Source of the DNA: Salaquimonas sp.
Lineage (GTDB): Bacteria; Pseudomonadota; Alphaproteobacteria; Rhizobiales; Rhizobiaceae
NCBI GenBank assembly: GCA_022340185.1
Contig: JAJDOK010000007.1
Location: forward strand, 33,884-97,883
Direction of reading: 5' to 3'
Length of the DNA: 64,000 bases
The notes beneath the pieces are model-generated. The model did no database searches. It had not been told where the DNA came from and saw only the letters and a program-made list of their open reading frames with translations. This document shows, one piece after another, positions 1-8,460 of the stretch. A program made the position numbers and the translations under genes. The stretch's first letter is position 1. Every line of letters starts with the position of its first letter.

Positions 1-830
1 GGCCGCACCGGCAAGGCCGTCGGCTGCCAGTTCCGAACCGGCGTTGAAGCCGAACCAGCCGACCCACAGCAGGGCAGCGCCGGTGACCGACCAGGTCAGG
101 TCATGCGGCGCCATGTTGGCCGAACCGAAGCCCTTGCGTTTGCCGATGACCAGTGCACAGACGAGGCCGGCAACACCGGCATTGATGTGAACGACCGTGC
201 CGCCGGCGAAGTCGAGAACGCCTGCATCCGACAGGAAGCCGCCGCCCCATACCCAGTGAGCGATCGGCGAATAGACGATGATCGACCACAACACCATGAA
301 GATGAGCATCGCGGAGAACTTCATGCGCTCCGCGAACGCGCCGGTGATGAGCGCCGGCGTTATGATGGCAAAGGTCATCTGGAACATGGAGAAGACGTAT
401 TCGGGAATGGTGCCCGAAAGCGAATCGACACCAACGCCCGAGTGCATGAAGGCGGAGAAGCCGCCCATATAGGCGTTCATGGAGCCGCCATCGGTGAAGG
501 CGATGGAATAGCCGACGACGAACCAGACAATGGTCATCGCGCAGGTGATGGCGAAGCTCTGCATTACGGTGGCGAGCACGTTTTTCTTGCGCACCATGCC
601 GCCATAGAACAGCGCCAGGCCCGGAATGGTCATCATGAGAACCAGCGCGGTGGAGGTCAGCATCCATGCCGTGTCGCCGGCACTCAGCGTCGGTTCAGCC
701 TCGGCGACCACTTCGGTCGTGGTTTCCTGCGCATAGGCCATGGCCGTGGCCAAGACAGTGAACAGGCCACTGGCAGTGAGCCCCAGACCAATAGGTCCGG
801 CGCGGGAAGGAAGTATATCGGTAAACTTCA
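1..830 (-). CDS. amtB: Ammonium transporter AmtB (3' end outside window)
   Basis: Inner-membrane ammonium/ammonia channel. The reverse strand is open from the start at 830 to the window edge, so the C-terminal part is missing. The N-terminus looks like a cleavable signal peptide ending near AYAQ, followed by the AmtB core: GLALFYGGMVRKKN, the MTIVWFVVGYS helix, IVYSPIAHWVWGGG and DFAGGTVVHINAG, the signature segment that carries the first pore histidine. It lies 38 bp downstream of glnK on the same strand, the standard glnK-amtB pair in which GlnK blocks the channel when nitrogen is sufficient. It should be transcribed from the sigma-54 promoter ahead of glnK. The family call is certain; only the end is unseen. 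Confidence 0.96.
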
Positions 831-868
831 TCGGGGATTCTCCCTGGAAAATTCTGGCAATGGCCCGC

Positions 869-1316
<448 letters not shown>

Positions 1317-1423
1317 ACTGGATTTGGCGTATTAACTGTTTGTTATTGAATGGATTTTTTGCCCGGAAACGAATCAGCGGGCCGAACTTACCTAACGTAA
1401 ATTGCAAAAGCTTTGGATCAATT

Positions 1424-1440
1424 TGCTTATTTTTTGTGCA
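1424..1440. promoter_or_regulatory. Possible NtrC enhancer site
   Basis: TGCTTATTTTTTGTGCA is a 17-bp imperfect dyad resembling the NtrC pattern TGCACY-N5-RGTGCA, about 120 bp upstream of the -24 element, a normal enhancer distance. Only the right half-site is good, so this is a weak call based on position and form. Confidence 0.25.
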
Positions 1441-1466
1441 TTTCCTCAATTCTGACCAAATATTGC

Positions 1467-2360
1467 TCAGCTTTTCGCTTCGCTTTCGGCTTGGGCGCGG
1501 CGCACCCGGATGAGGCCCTCCTGGGCGACCGAAGCGACCAGTGCGCCATCGCGTGCATAGATGCTTCCGCGCGTGAAGCCGCGCCCGCCGGAAGTGTTGG
1601 GGCTGTCCTGGGTATAAAGATGCCAATCCTCCATATGCACCGGACGGTGGAACCAGATGGCGTGGTCGAGGCTCGCGACCTGCAATTGCGGGTCGAATAC
1701 GGCCCTGCCATGTGCGTAGAGCGATGTGTCGAGCAGGGTCATGTCGGAGGCATAGGCCAGCACGCATGCCTGGATCGCCGGATCGTCGGGCAGATCGCCG
1801 GTGGCGCGAAACCAGATGTTCTGTATCGGATCCAGTTTGCGTGAAGAAATGAAATGGGTGAGGTCGGTGGGGCGAAGCTCGATGGGACGCGCGCGCTGCC
1901 AGTAGTGGCGGACATTTTCCGGAGCATGGTCGATATATTTTTCGGCGAGCTCCTTTTCGCTGGGCAGCGATTCGGGCGGTGTCACCTTCGGCATGGCAAT
2001 GAAATGTTCCAGACCCGGTTCGTGCACCTGAAACGAGGCAGACATCGAAAAGATCGCCTTGCCGTGCTGGAGGGCGACAACCCGGCGCGTGGTGAAGCTG
2101 CCGCCGTCACGGATGCGGTCGACTTGGTAGATGATGGGAACTTCCGGATCGCCGGGCCGCATGAAATAGCAGTGCAGCGAATGGACGTGGCGCTTCGAGA
2201 CGACGGTGCGGCTTGCCGCAACCAGCGCCTGGCCGATCACCTGGCCACCGAAGACGCGCTGCCAGCCGACCTTGGGGCTGACACCGCGAAACAGATCCTC
2301 CTCCAGCTTTTCCAGATCGAGTATTTCGACAAGGCTGGCCACCGCTTTCGACGTGTTCAT
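1467..2360 (-). CDS. tesB: Acyl-CoA thioesterase II, TesB family
   Basis: Double-hotdog thioesterase that hydrolyses acyl-CoA to free fatty acid and CoA in the cytoplasm. The 297-residue product starts MNTSKAVASLVEILDLEKLEEDLFRG, the usual TesB N-terminus; an in-frame ATG at 2426 would add 22 unrelated residues. The C-terminal half carries the family hallmarks LDHAIWFHRP, DSPNTSGGRGFTRG and SVAQEGLIR, which contain active-site Ser/Thr and Gln positions. It is divergent from the ubiquinone hydroxylase at 2471 and lies upstream of glnK on the same strand but outside its promoter. This order, amtB-glnK-tesB-ubiH, is as I recall it from Brucella and Mesorhizobium. Confidence 0.94.
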   Translation of the reverse strand: MNTSKAVASLVEILDLEKLEEDLFRGVSPKVGWQRVFGGQVIGQALVAASRTVVSKRHVHSLHCYFMRPGDPEVPIIYQVDRIRDGGSFTTRRVVALQHGKAIFSMSASFQVHEPGLEHFIAMPKVTPPESLPSEKELAEKYIDHAPENVRHYWQRARPIELRPTDLTHFISSRKLDPIQNIWFRATGDLPDDPAIQACVLAYASDMTLLDTSLYAHGRAVFDPQLQVASLDHAIWFHRPVHMEDWHLYTQDSPNTSGGRGFTRGSIYARDGALVASVAQEGLIRVRRAQAESEAKS

Positions 2361-2470
2361 CGCAAAACCTGATTCCTCGTTCCTCGCTGCGCCTTCAAGA
2401 TGCGGCGTTGCCGTCAATAGCGCCACATTATCGATTATGATAGTTCGTCAAAGGCAAAAGGAATGGCAGG

Positions 2471-3754
2471 ATGGCGCGTCAAACAACCAGAAGAGCGACG
2501 AAAAAGTCGTCAGACAATACAGTTGCGGACGAAACGGATGTCCTGATCGCCGGCGGCGGCTATGTCGGTCTGTGCACCGCGGTTGCGATCCGTGGCGCCG
2601 CGCCGACGCTGTCGGTGACGATCGTCGATCCGGTGCCGGCGGAAGCAATCGAGAAGGACGTGCGCGCTTCGGCGATTGCGGCTGCTGCGACACGGATGCT
2701 CGAACGGCTCGGTGTCTGGGCCGAACTTGTCGCCGATGCGCAGCCGATCAACGAAATGATCGTTACCGACAGCCGTCTGTCGGATGCGACACGGCCGGTT
2801 TTCCTGACCTTTGCCAATGACAGAACGGGTGGCGAACCAGGCGGTGAACAAACGCCCTTCGCCCACATGCTGCCCAACCGTTCGCTGGTCAAGGCGTTGC
2901 GCGCCAAGGCCGAAGCGCTCGGGGTCGCGCTGGTCACCAATACGGTGGAAGGTTTCTCGGTTGGCCCCGCTTCGGTCGACATTTGTCTCGGCAAGGGTGC
3001 GGCATCGGCGAAATTGCTGATCGCTGCCGATGGCGTACGTTCGAAACTGCGCGAAGCCGCCGGCATCCGCACGCTGCACTGGCCTTACGAGCAGATGGGT
3101 ATTGTGGTGACGGTGGCCCATGAACGCCCACATGAGGGCCGTGCGGAAGAGCATTTCCTGCCGGCCGGGCCGTTCGCGATCCTGCCGCTCAAGGATAATC
3201 GCTCGTCTCTGGTATGGACGGAACGCACCGCCGACGCCAGGCGGCTGATGGAAGCCGACGACATCACATTCGAACTGGAACTCGAACAGCGTTTTGGCCA
3301 CAAGCTCGGTGCAATCACGGTCGAGGGACCGCGCCGCGCCTTTCCGCTCGGGCTGACACTGGCCCGCGACACGGTACAGGAGCGGTTCGCGCTTGCCGGC
3401 GATGCCGCTCATGGTATTCACCCGATCGCCGGCCAGGGTCTCAATCTCGGCTTCAAGGACGCGGCCGCGCTTTCCGAAACCATTGTCGAAGCGCACCGAC
3501 TGGGTCTCGATATCGGTTCGCTTGCGGTGCTGGAGCGCTATCAGCAATGGCGTCGTTTCGACACGGTGCAGATGGGGGTGACGACCGATGTCCTCAACCG
3601 GCTGTTTTCCAACAATAATCCGCTGCTGAGAACGATGCGCGACACGGGTCTGGGGCTGGTTGATCGGCTGCCGGGTCTGAAACGGCGCTTCATCGACCAG
3701 GCGGCCGGCTATGGAAGCGGCACGCCGCGGCTCTTGCAGGGCGAGGCGATCTGA
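2471..3754 (+). CDS. UbiH/UbiF/COQ6-family FAD monooxygenase (ubiquinone biosynthesis)
   Basis: Class A flavin monooxygenase expected to hydroxylate the benzoquinone ring during ubiquinone synthesis. The 427-residue protein has an N-terminal FAD-binding beta-alpha-beta fold with GGGYVG at residues 28-33. A second FAD motif, GDAAHGIHPIAGQGLN, lies near residues 310-325, as in the UbiH/VisC family. A basic tail of about 20 residues precedes the fold. Alphaproteobacteria use hydroxylases of differing regioselectivity (UbiL, UbiM, UbiF types), so the ring position cannot be set from sequence and no symbol is given. It is divergent from tesB and converges almost end-to-end with the Trm112-like gene, leaving only 2 bp between stop codons. 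Confidence 0.9.
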   Translation: MARQTTRRATKKSSDNTVADETDVLIAGGGYVGLCTAVAIRGAAPTLSVTIVDPVPAEAIEKDVRASAIAAAATRMLERLGVWAELVADAQPINEMIVTDSRLSDATRPVFLTFANDRTGGEPGGEQTPFAHMLPNRSLVKALRAKAEALGVALVTNTVEGFSVGPASVDICLGKGAASAKLLIAADGVRSKLREAAGIRTLHWPYEQMGIVVTVAHERPHEGRAEEHFLPAGPFAILPLKDNRSSLVWTERTADARRLMEADDITFELELEQRFGHKLGAITVEGPRRAFPLGLTLARDTVQERFALAGDAAHGIHPIAGQGLNLGFKDAAALSETIVEAHRLGLDIGSLAVLERYQQWRRFDTVQMGVTTDVLNRLFSNNNPLLRTMRDTGLGLVDRLPGLKRRFIDQAAGYGSGTPRLLQGEAI

Positions 3755-3756
3755 AT

Positions 3757-4053
3757 CTATTCCCTGGCCAGTTCCTCATCGGTCAGCTGGCGGGCCTCCG
3801 AAGCGAGCATGATCGGAATGCCGTCGCGAATGGGGAAAGCAAGACGCGCCGCGCGCGAGACGAGCTCATGCCTTGGAGCGTCATGTTCGAGTGCGGTCCG
3901 TGTCAGCGGGCAGACCAGCATTTCCAGCATCTTGATGTCGACAGTCCTCGGGACGTGGGGATGCAGTGTTGTTGCGGGAACGTGCAGGCCGCTCTTCACC
4001 GCAGGTTGGGCCGAGGGGTCGGCCGGTTGCTTGCCGGAGGGCGTTTGCGTCAC
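3757..4053 (-). CDS. Trm112-family small protein (YcaR-like)
   Basis: A 98-residue protein whose C-terminal 60 residues match the Trm112/UPF0434 fold: [20 protein letters not shown] followed by [25 protein letters not shown]. The N-terminal 38 residues are Pro/Ala/Ser-rich and look disordered. Family members are partners or activators of methyltransferases; the bacterial role is not well defined. Only one cysteine of the usual zinc-knuckle set is visible, as is common in the YcaR group. Its ATG overlaps the stop of the LON-domain gene by 4 bp (ATGA), so the two are translationally coupled. Confidence 0.85.
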   Translation of the reverse strand: MTQTPSGKQPADPSAQPAVKSGLHVPATTLHPHVPRTVDIKMLEMLVCPLTRTALEHDAPRHELVSRAARLAFPIRDGIPIMLASEARQLTDEELARE

Positions 4054-4727
4054 TGGATAATCGTCCCGGGATCACCGGTGTCGCGTGCGAGCGCGATTTC
4101 GGCGATGGCGATCAGGGTCTCGGCCCGCTCTTTCAACGTGTCGGCCTCGAGCAGCGCCTGTTTTTCGGCCGGACCGTACGGACTCATCATGCACAGCGCG
4201 GTCACAAGGGTTTCGTTGGAGGCCTTGCGCACCGATTCCCAGTCGGCCTCCATGCCGTTGGTATCGAGATATTTGCGAAAGGTGGCGAGCAGACCCTCGC
4301 GATCGACCTCCCGCCCGTCGTCGCAGCATTCGAGTTCGCCGCCAAATGCCGCGATACGACAGCGGCGATAGCCGTTATGGGCAGCGACCTCGTCCTGGAT
4401 ACGATAGCGGCAGATGCCGGTCAGGTTGATGAGATAACGCCCGTCGCCGGTTTCCTGAAAGGCGGTGATACGGCCGAGGCAGCCCAGCTCGCAAAGAACG
4501 GGCTCGCCATCCGCGCATACGGCGCGATGATCGCCGAACCGCGGCTGAACCATGCCGATCAGACGGTCACGGCAAAGCGCATCATCGATCATGGCGAGAT
4601 AGCGCGGCTCGAAAATATTGAGCGGCATCTGGCCGCCCGGCAACAGCAGCGCGCCGGAAAGGGGGAATACCGGCACGATGTCCGAGATGTCGGAAACGTT
4701 CAGATATTCGGCGTTTCCAGCTCTCAT
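4050..4727 (-). CDS. LON N-terminal (substrate-binding) domain protein
   Basis: A 225-residue stand-alone LON substrate-binding domain with no AAA or protease part. The start [31 protein letters not shown] is the typical domain opening. [29 protein letters not shown] is the conserved middle, and a helical C-terminus follows. Such COG2802 proteins are common in Hyphomicrobiales between a thioredoxin-like gene and a Trm112-like gene, as here. The function is unknown; binding of unfolded peptides is a reasonable guess from the domain. It shares an ATGA overlap with the downstream Trm112 gene. Confidence 0.9.
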   Translation of the reverse strand: MRAGNAEYLNVSDISDIVPVFPLSGALLLPGGQMPLNIFEPRYLAMIDDALCRDRLIGMVQPRFGDHRAVCADGEPVLCELGCLGRITAFQETGDGRYLINLTGICRYRIQDEVAAHNGYRRCRIAAFGGELECCDDGREVDREGLLATFRKYLDTNGMEADWESVRKASNETLVTALCMMSPYGPAEKQALLEADTLKERAETLIAIAEIALARDTGDPGTIIQ

Positions 4728-4771
4728 CCTTTATTTCCTCTACAAGAAATCTGTGTCGGAGCAGGCCGACC

Positions 4772-5722
4772 TCAAGAGAACAATATGGATGACAACTGGC
4801 GACGGGCCGAAAGCGTGGCCTCGTCGGTGGGGCCCCAGGCTTCGAAGAACTGCAGGAGCTGGGCACGCGCGCCGTCATCGTTCCATTTGCGGTCGCGGCG
4901 GATGATCTCCAGCAATTGATCGGCGGCTTCCTCGCGCCGGCCCTTGGCATTGAGCGCCAGCGCCAGGTCAAAGCGGGCATGATAGTCCTTCGGATCGGCT
5001 TCGATGCGGGCGAGGAGTTCGGCGGTGTCGCCGAGCGAGGCAGCCTGTTCGGCCAGATCTATCGCCGCTTTCAGCGAAGCGGCTTCCGGCTTGCCGTGCT
5101 GGTCGGCGGGGATCGCCTCATACATCGCCCGGGCGCGTTCTGCATCGCCGGAAGTCAGATAGAGCGTGCCCATGCCGGCCAGGGCGGCGACGTTATGCGG
5201 CTCCTGCTGAAGCACGGAAGCATACAGATTGGCTGCCTCGGCGTGGGCACCCTCGCCTTCAAGGCGTGCGGCTTCTTCCAGCGCCTGGTCGATCGGCGAA
5301 GGGCCGGACGGGCCTGCAAGCTTGTCGATGAAACGACGTACCTCGCTTTCGGGGACGGCGCCCATGAAGGCGTCCTTCGGCTTGCCCTGATCGAAGGCGA
5401 CGACGGCAGGAATCGACTGAACGCCCATCTGCCCGGCGATTTCGGGGTGCTGGTCGATGTTCATCTTGACCAGTTTGACCTTGCCGCGCGATTCGGCGAC
5501 GACCTTCTCCAGCACCGGACCGAGCTGCTTGCAGGGTCCGCACCAGGGCGCCCAGAAATCGACGAGCACGGGGCGCTCGTTGGATGCCTCGATCACCTCG
5601 ACCATGAATTCGGCAGTCGAAATGTCCTTGACCGCTTCGGGCGCGCCGCCACCTGACGAGGCGGGTCCGCCGTCGCCAAGCGTGCCCAGAAAATCGACGC
5701 TTCCGTTACCAGTGCTGCTCAT
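4772..5722 (-). CDS. Thioredoxin-TPR co-chaperone, CnoX/YbbN family
   Basis: A 316-residue cytoplasmic protein with a thioredoxin domain and a C-terminal TPR-like region. The active-site motif is WCGPC with cysteines at 61 and 64, so redox activity looks possible, unlike E. coli CnoX (SxxC). The thioredoxin domain is followed by FDQGKPKDAFMGAVPESEVRRF and then alanine-rich helical repeats with the EADPKDYHARFDLALALNAKG segment typical of YbbN. Family members protect substrates under oxidative stress and hand them to GroEL and DnaK. It sits upstream of the LON-domain and Trm112 genes on the same strand, probably in one transcript, since the gap to the LON gene is only 44 bp. Confidence 0.93.
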   Translation of the reverse strand: MSSTGNGSVDFLGTLGDGGPASSGGGAPEAVKDISTAEFMVEVIEASNERPVLVDFWAPWCGPCKQLGPVLEKVVAESRGKVKLVKMNIDQHPEIAGQMGVQSIPAVVAFDQGKPKDAFMGAVPESEVRRFIDKLAGPSGPSPIDQALEEAARLEGEGAHAEAANLYASVLQQEPHNVAALAGMGTLYLTSGDAERARAMYEAIPADQHGKPEAASLKAAIDLAEQAASLGDTAELLARIEADPKDYHARFDLALALNAKGRREEAADQLLEIIRRDRKWNDDGARAQLLQFFEAWGPTDEATLSARRQLSSILFS

Positions 5723-5769
5723 CGCTTCTTCTCCGTGCGAGTCGTGTCGGCCAGTTCGGCGTGACGCGG

Positions 5770-6297
5770 CTAATCCTGTATCCGCTGCGCCGTATCGCCT
5801 CCCGAAGACAAGTCAATAATCTCGGGCACATGGCCAACATATTCAAGGAAGTGTAGCAAATTCTGCCTCGAAATGGTGGTGGTCATGGTGTTCTTCAACG
5901 GATGGCAATTCAGCATATCATGGCGCAAAAGCGGTGCGTCGATGATCACCTTGACGCGGTTGTCATGGTCGTTCATCGGCGCGAAGGCCGTGACCGAACC
6001 CGGTTCGACGCCGAGGAATTCCATCAGTCGATCGGCATTGGCGAAGGAAACACGGCTTTTGGCGCCGATCAGCGGATGAACCCGGTTGATCGGGATCTGC
6101 GCCGTGGCCTCGGCGACGATCAGGAAATAATTGTCCTTCTTGTCCTTGACGAACAGGTTCTTGGTGTGGCCGCCGGTGATCTCGCGGTGGAGCCGGTCGC
6201 TTTCGGCCACAGTGAAGACCGCCTCATGCTGGCTTGTGGTGGTCTCGATGCCGAGCTTGTCGAGCAGGGCGAACAATTCGTCAGGCGTGGCCGGCAT
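5770..6297 (-). CDS. Prolyl-tRNA editing protein, YbaK/ProX family
   Basis: A 175-residue free-standing trans-editing domain that hydrolyses mischarged aminoacyl-tRNAs. The sequence HEAVFTVAESDRLHREI, then GGHTKNLFVKDKKDNYFLIV with the conserved lysine in KNLF(V/L)KD, then NRVHPLIGAKSRVSFAN and GVEPGSVTAFAPMND, is the ProXp-ala/PrdX pattern rather than the shorter YbaK pattern. Ala-tRNA(Pro) is therefore the likely substrate. It lies 47 bp upstream of the CnoX gene on the same strand and may open that operon. Confidence 0.93.
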   Translation of the reverse strand: MPATPDELFALLDKLGIETTTSQHEAVFTVAESDRLHREITGGHTKNLFVKDKKDNYFLIVAEATAQIPINRVHPLIGAKSRVSFANADRLMEFLGVEPGSVTAFAPMNDHDNRVKVIIDAPLLRHDMLNCHPLKNTMTTTISRQNLLHFLEYVGHVPEIIDLSSGGDTAQRIQD

Positions 6298-6346
6298 AAA
6301 GCGCGAACCTCTTTCAAGGGAACATTTGCCCGCATGCTCTATTGGC

Positions 6347-6637
6347 TTATCGCTGGGCGATCAACCGCGCAGGAATTTTCCTTATCTCACGAATGTTCCT
6401 CGCTCCGCCCGGGTCCGGTCTTTTGCCCTTCCACCGGGATATCCGTCCCGGTGTCCGTTCACGGGCTGGCGCTTTGGCTTTCCTTGTCCCGGTCGCTTCG
6501 TTCAACGCCTCTTGCGCGTCGGCGTCCTCCTCGGCCGCCTGGTGCAGCTGTTCGAACCATTCCAGCCGATCTCGGCTTTCATGCGCTGAAATAGCTGTTG
6601 CATTCGCCGGCACGTTGCGCCATAGGTGGCGCCGCAC
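6347..6637 (-). CDS. Hypothetical protein (weak)
   Basis: A 96-codon reading frame in an otherwise gene-free 367-bp gap. The middle part, with WFEQLHQAAEEDADAQEALNEATG, has protein-like composition and a basic Arg/Lys/Pro-rich tail follows. I recognise no family, and the start codon is arbitrary because the first 15 residues look non-coding. It may be a real small basic protein or a chance frame in GC-rich DNA. Confidence 0.25.
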   Translation of the reverse strand: MRRHLWRNVPANATAISAHESRDRLEWFEQLHQAAEEDADAQEALNEATGTRKAKAPARERTPGRISRWKGKRPDPGGARNIREIRKIPARLIAQR

Positions 6638-6664
6638 TTTTCGCGCCCTTCAGGGGTGGTATGA

Positions 6665-6739
6665 GCGGGTGTAGCTCAGGGGTAGAGCACAACCTTGCCA
6701 AGGTTGGGGTCGTGGGTTCGAATCCCATCGCCCGCTCCA
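6665..6739 (+). tRNA. tRNA-Gly (GCC anticodon)
   Basis: A complete cloverleaf is visible. The acceptor GCGGGTG pairs with CGCCCGC, the D-arm AGCTCAGGGGTAGAGC follows, the anticodon stem-loop ACCTTGCCAAGGT has GCC at its centre, and the T-arm is GTGGGTTCGAATCCCAT. A discriminator T and encoded CCA end the gene. The anticodon GCC reads GGC/GGU glycine codons, which are abundant in this GC-rich genome. There is no obvious terminator immediately after it. Confidence 0.97.
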
Positions 6740-7647
6740 GATTTTCCGACTTAACACGCTGTTTTTGTTGTGGGTTTGGGAAGGTCTTGAATGGCCGTCC
6801 CTCCATAATACCGCCCATGCGGCATGGTTAACGACTGGCTGGGAAAAGTCTGTAAGGGAGCGCGCAACGGTTCGGACTTCGAGCCTCCGACGTCGTTGCC
6901 CGCTCCTCGACCAATTCCCGCCCTCCTTGCCTCGGGCGGCGGGAAACGACCGGGGAGGAAATGGGCTTCTCCTCCCTTGCTTTGCGTCCTTCCCGATCGC
7001 CTCAATTCCCCGTCGCGTTGTAAGCTTTTCGGGACGCGGCGTAACTCAACCGGGTCGAGCGTTCCTTGATCAGCGCTCCCCGGTTTTCTTTTTGGTCGCA
7101 CGTCTCGATCAAGCATCCCCTGACGCTTTCCCACATGGCGTCACCGTGCAGGTTTTTCTCCACGTTCACAGTAGAGTAGCACTTAGCACATTTTCAAATC
7201 AGCGGTATCCGTAGTCATGGTGATACCGCCGGCTATTACGAAGGCTCACTAGGCAAAAAGGGGTAATCACCCAGGTTGAAAAGCACGATCGATGCCAATG
7301 TGCGATCGGACGAGCCCAGCAAGTTCATTTATGTGATCCTAAGAAATCGTTGCCGGTGCGCATGTTAGCGCATGACAGGTCGGGCCCGCGTCAAAATGAA
7401 TATTAGAGGCATGCTACGACAGGCGCGCGGAAACGGCCAAACATCGTCCGTTCCAAAATCTCATCCTCCAGTCGAAGCGATCACACGAGAGGAATATCCG
7501 ATCTTTTCGCTGCCTGAACAAAGCTAAAGGCCATGTCGGCATCGCATCAAGGCATCGCTCCGGCATCCATTTCCTTCACGACCGTTTTTGCGCTAGGTTC
7601 TGGGCCGCAAGGCAAACCGGAATGGTCAATGGGGGGGGACGAGGCAG
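6740..7647. other. Gene-poor stretch of about 0.9 kb
   Basis: No recognisable gene lies between tRNA-Gly and the small ORF at 7648. The DNA after about 7140 is visibly more AT-rich than its surroundings. It contains an 8-bp inverted repeat (GCGGTATC at 7202-7209, GATACCGC at 7222-7229) with a 12-nt loop and no T-run, plus a short reverse-strand frame at 7002-7136. Position downstream of a tRNA, low coding content and altered composition suggest a decayed insertion or an unrecognised RNA, but no integrase, direct repeat of the tRNA end or transposase remnant is visible. Confidence 0.5.
7002..7136 (-). CDS. Possible 44-residue ORF of unknown identity
   Basis: The frame starts at ATG 7136 (MWESVRGCLIETCDQKENRG...) and ends ...SYAASRKAYNATGN; a GTG at 7169 would add 11 residues. 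No ribosome-binding site of note and no family match that I recognise. It is listed because it is the only protein-like frame in the gene-poor stretch; it may equally be a remnant. Confidence 0.15.
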   Translation of the reverse strand: MWESVRGCLIETCDQKENRGALIKERSTRLSYAASRKAYNATGN

Positions 7648-7809
7648 ATGATGACCTTGGCGACGGTTCTTTTGGCTGTTGCATTATTTTTCCTGTGGAG
7701 GCGAAAGGCTGACTGGGGCTGGGGCGTCGTACTTGCCGTGATCGTGATCGGCATTGTCATCTTTGCGCGCGATGTCGACTTCGGCACCAATCTGGGAATT
7801 CAGCTATGA
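7648..7809 (+). CDS. 53-residue two-helix membrane protein coupled to the DsbB-like gene
   Basis: A small ORF starts MMTLATVLLAVALFFLWRRK. It has two hydrophobic stretches (about residues 3-17 and 26-42) separated by a short basic-aromatic turn WRRKADWGW, which suggests a helical hairpin with the turn in the cytoplasm. A GAGG-type ribosome-binding site (near 7641) precedes the ATG. Its stop codon overlaps the start of the DsbB-like gene as ATGA at 7806-7809, so the two genes are almost certainly co-transcribed and translationally coupled. No family is recognised; a role as an accessory subunit of the oxidase is inferred only from context. Confidence 0.65.
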   Translation: MMTLATVLLAVALFFLWRRKADWGWGVVLAVIVIGIVIFARDVDFGTNLGIQL

Positions 7810-8408
7810 GGCTGAGCCTTTCACCCGATACCGCGCGTGCGCTCAACCTCATCGGCATGCTGGGGATGGTGGGTGTGCTGCTTGGCGCCTATGTCTACCA
7901 GTTCACCTATCATGAACTTCCCTGCACGCTATGCATGCTGCAGCGTGTGGCGATGATCGGCGTGGCGTTCGGCGCTGCGATGAACGTCATGCTGGGTCCC
8001 GATCCGCGCCATTACGGCGTCTGCCTGGTCTCGGCGGTGTTCGGGGGGGTGATCTCGATCCGTCAGTCGCTGCTGCATATCAATCCGTTTTTCGACACCA
8101 AGACCGGACTGCCGACGATGGATGCCGGTTCCAATCCGCCTTTCGGGGAGGCGGTGTTCGGCTATCATCTCTACATCTGGGGCTTGGTGCTGTTCGCTTT
8201 CGTGATCCTCGCCGTCGGCATCGTCCAGCTTTTCGGCGGACAGTTCGAGAGGCGCGAGGTTACCTCCGGTGCGCTGATGCGATTGGGTGCGCTCGGCGTC
8301 GGGCTGCTTTTCCTGACGGTGGCGGCGGAAGCGGCGACCACGTTCATGGAATGCGGCATCGGCGATTGTCCGAATGATGGCGGCTGGAACTGGTGGATTT
8401 TCCGGTAA
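7806..8408 (+). CDS. DsbB-like disulfide bond formation membrane protein
   Basis: A 200-residue inner-membrane protein with the DsbB quinone-linked oxidase fold. The periplasmic loop after helix 1 has CTLCMLQR (Cys40 and Cys43), the DsbB signature. Five hydrophobic segments can be drawn (near residues 12-33, 49-61, 73-92, 118-142 and 156-178). The loop between helices 3 and 4, which holds the second cysteine pair in E. coli DsbB, contains none. Instead the C-terminus, predicted periplasmic, ends MECGIGDCPNDGGWNWW with Cys183 and Cys188. This rearranged pair could replace the missing loop cysteines. It is coupled by ATGA to the 53-residue membrane protein upstream. Confidence 0.88.
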   Translation: MRLSLSPDTARALNLIGMLGMVGVLLGAYVYQFTYHELPCTLCMLQRVAMIGVAFGAAMNVMLGPDPRHYGVCLVSAVFGGVISIRQSLLHINPFFDTKTGLPTMDAGSNPPFGEAVFGYHLYIWGLVLFAFVILAVGIVQLFGGQFERREVTSGALMRLGALGVGLLFLTVAAEAATTFMECGIGDCPNDGGWNWWIFR

Positions 8409-8460
8409 TCCGTACAGGGCAGGATACAAGCCCCGCTTGGCCGCAACATGCCAAAGATAT

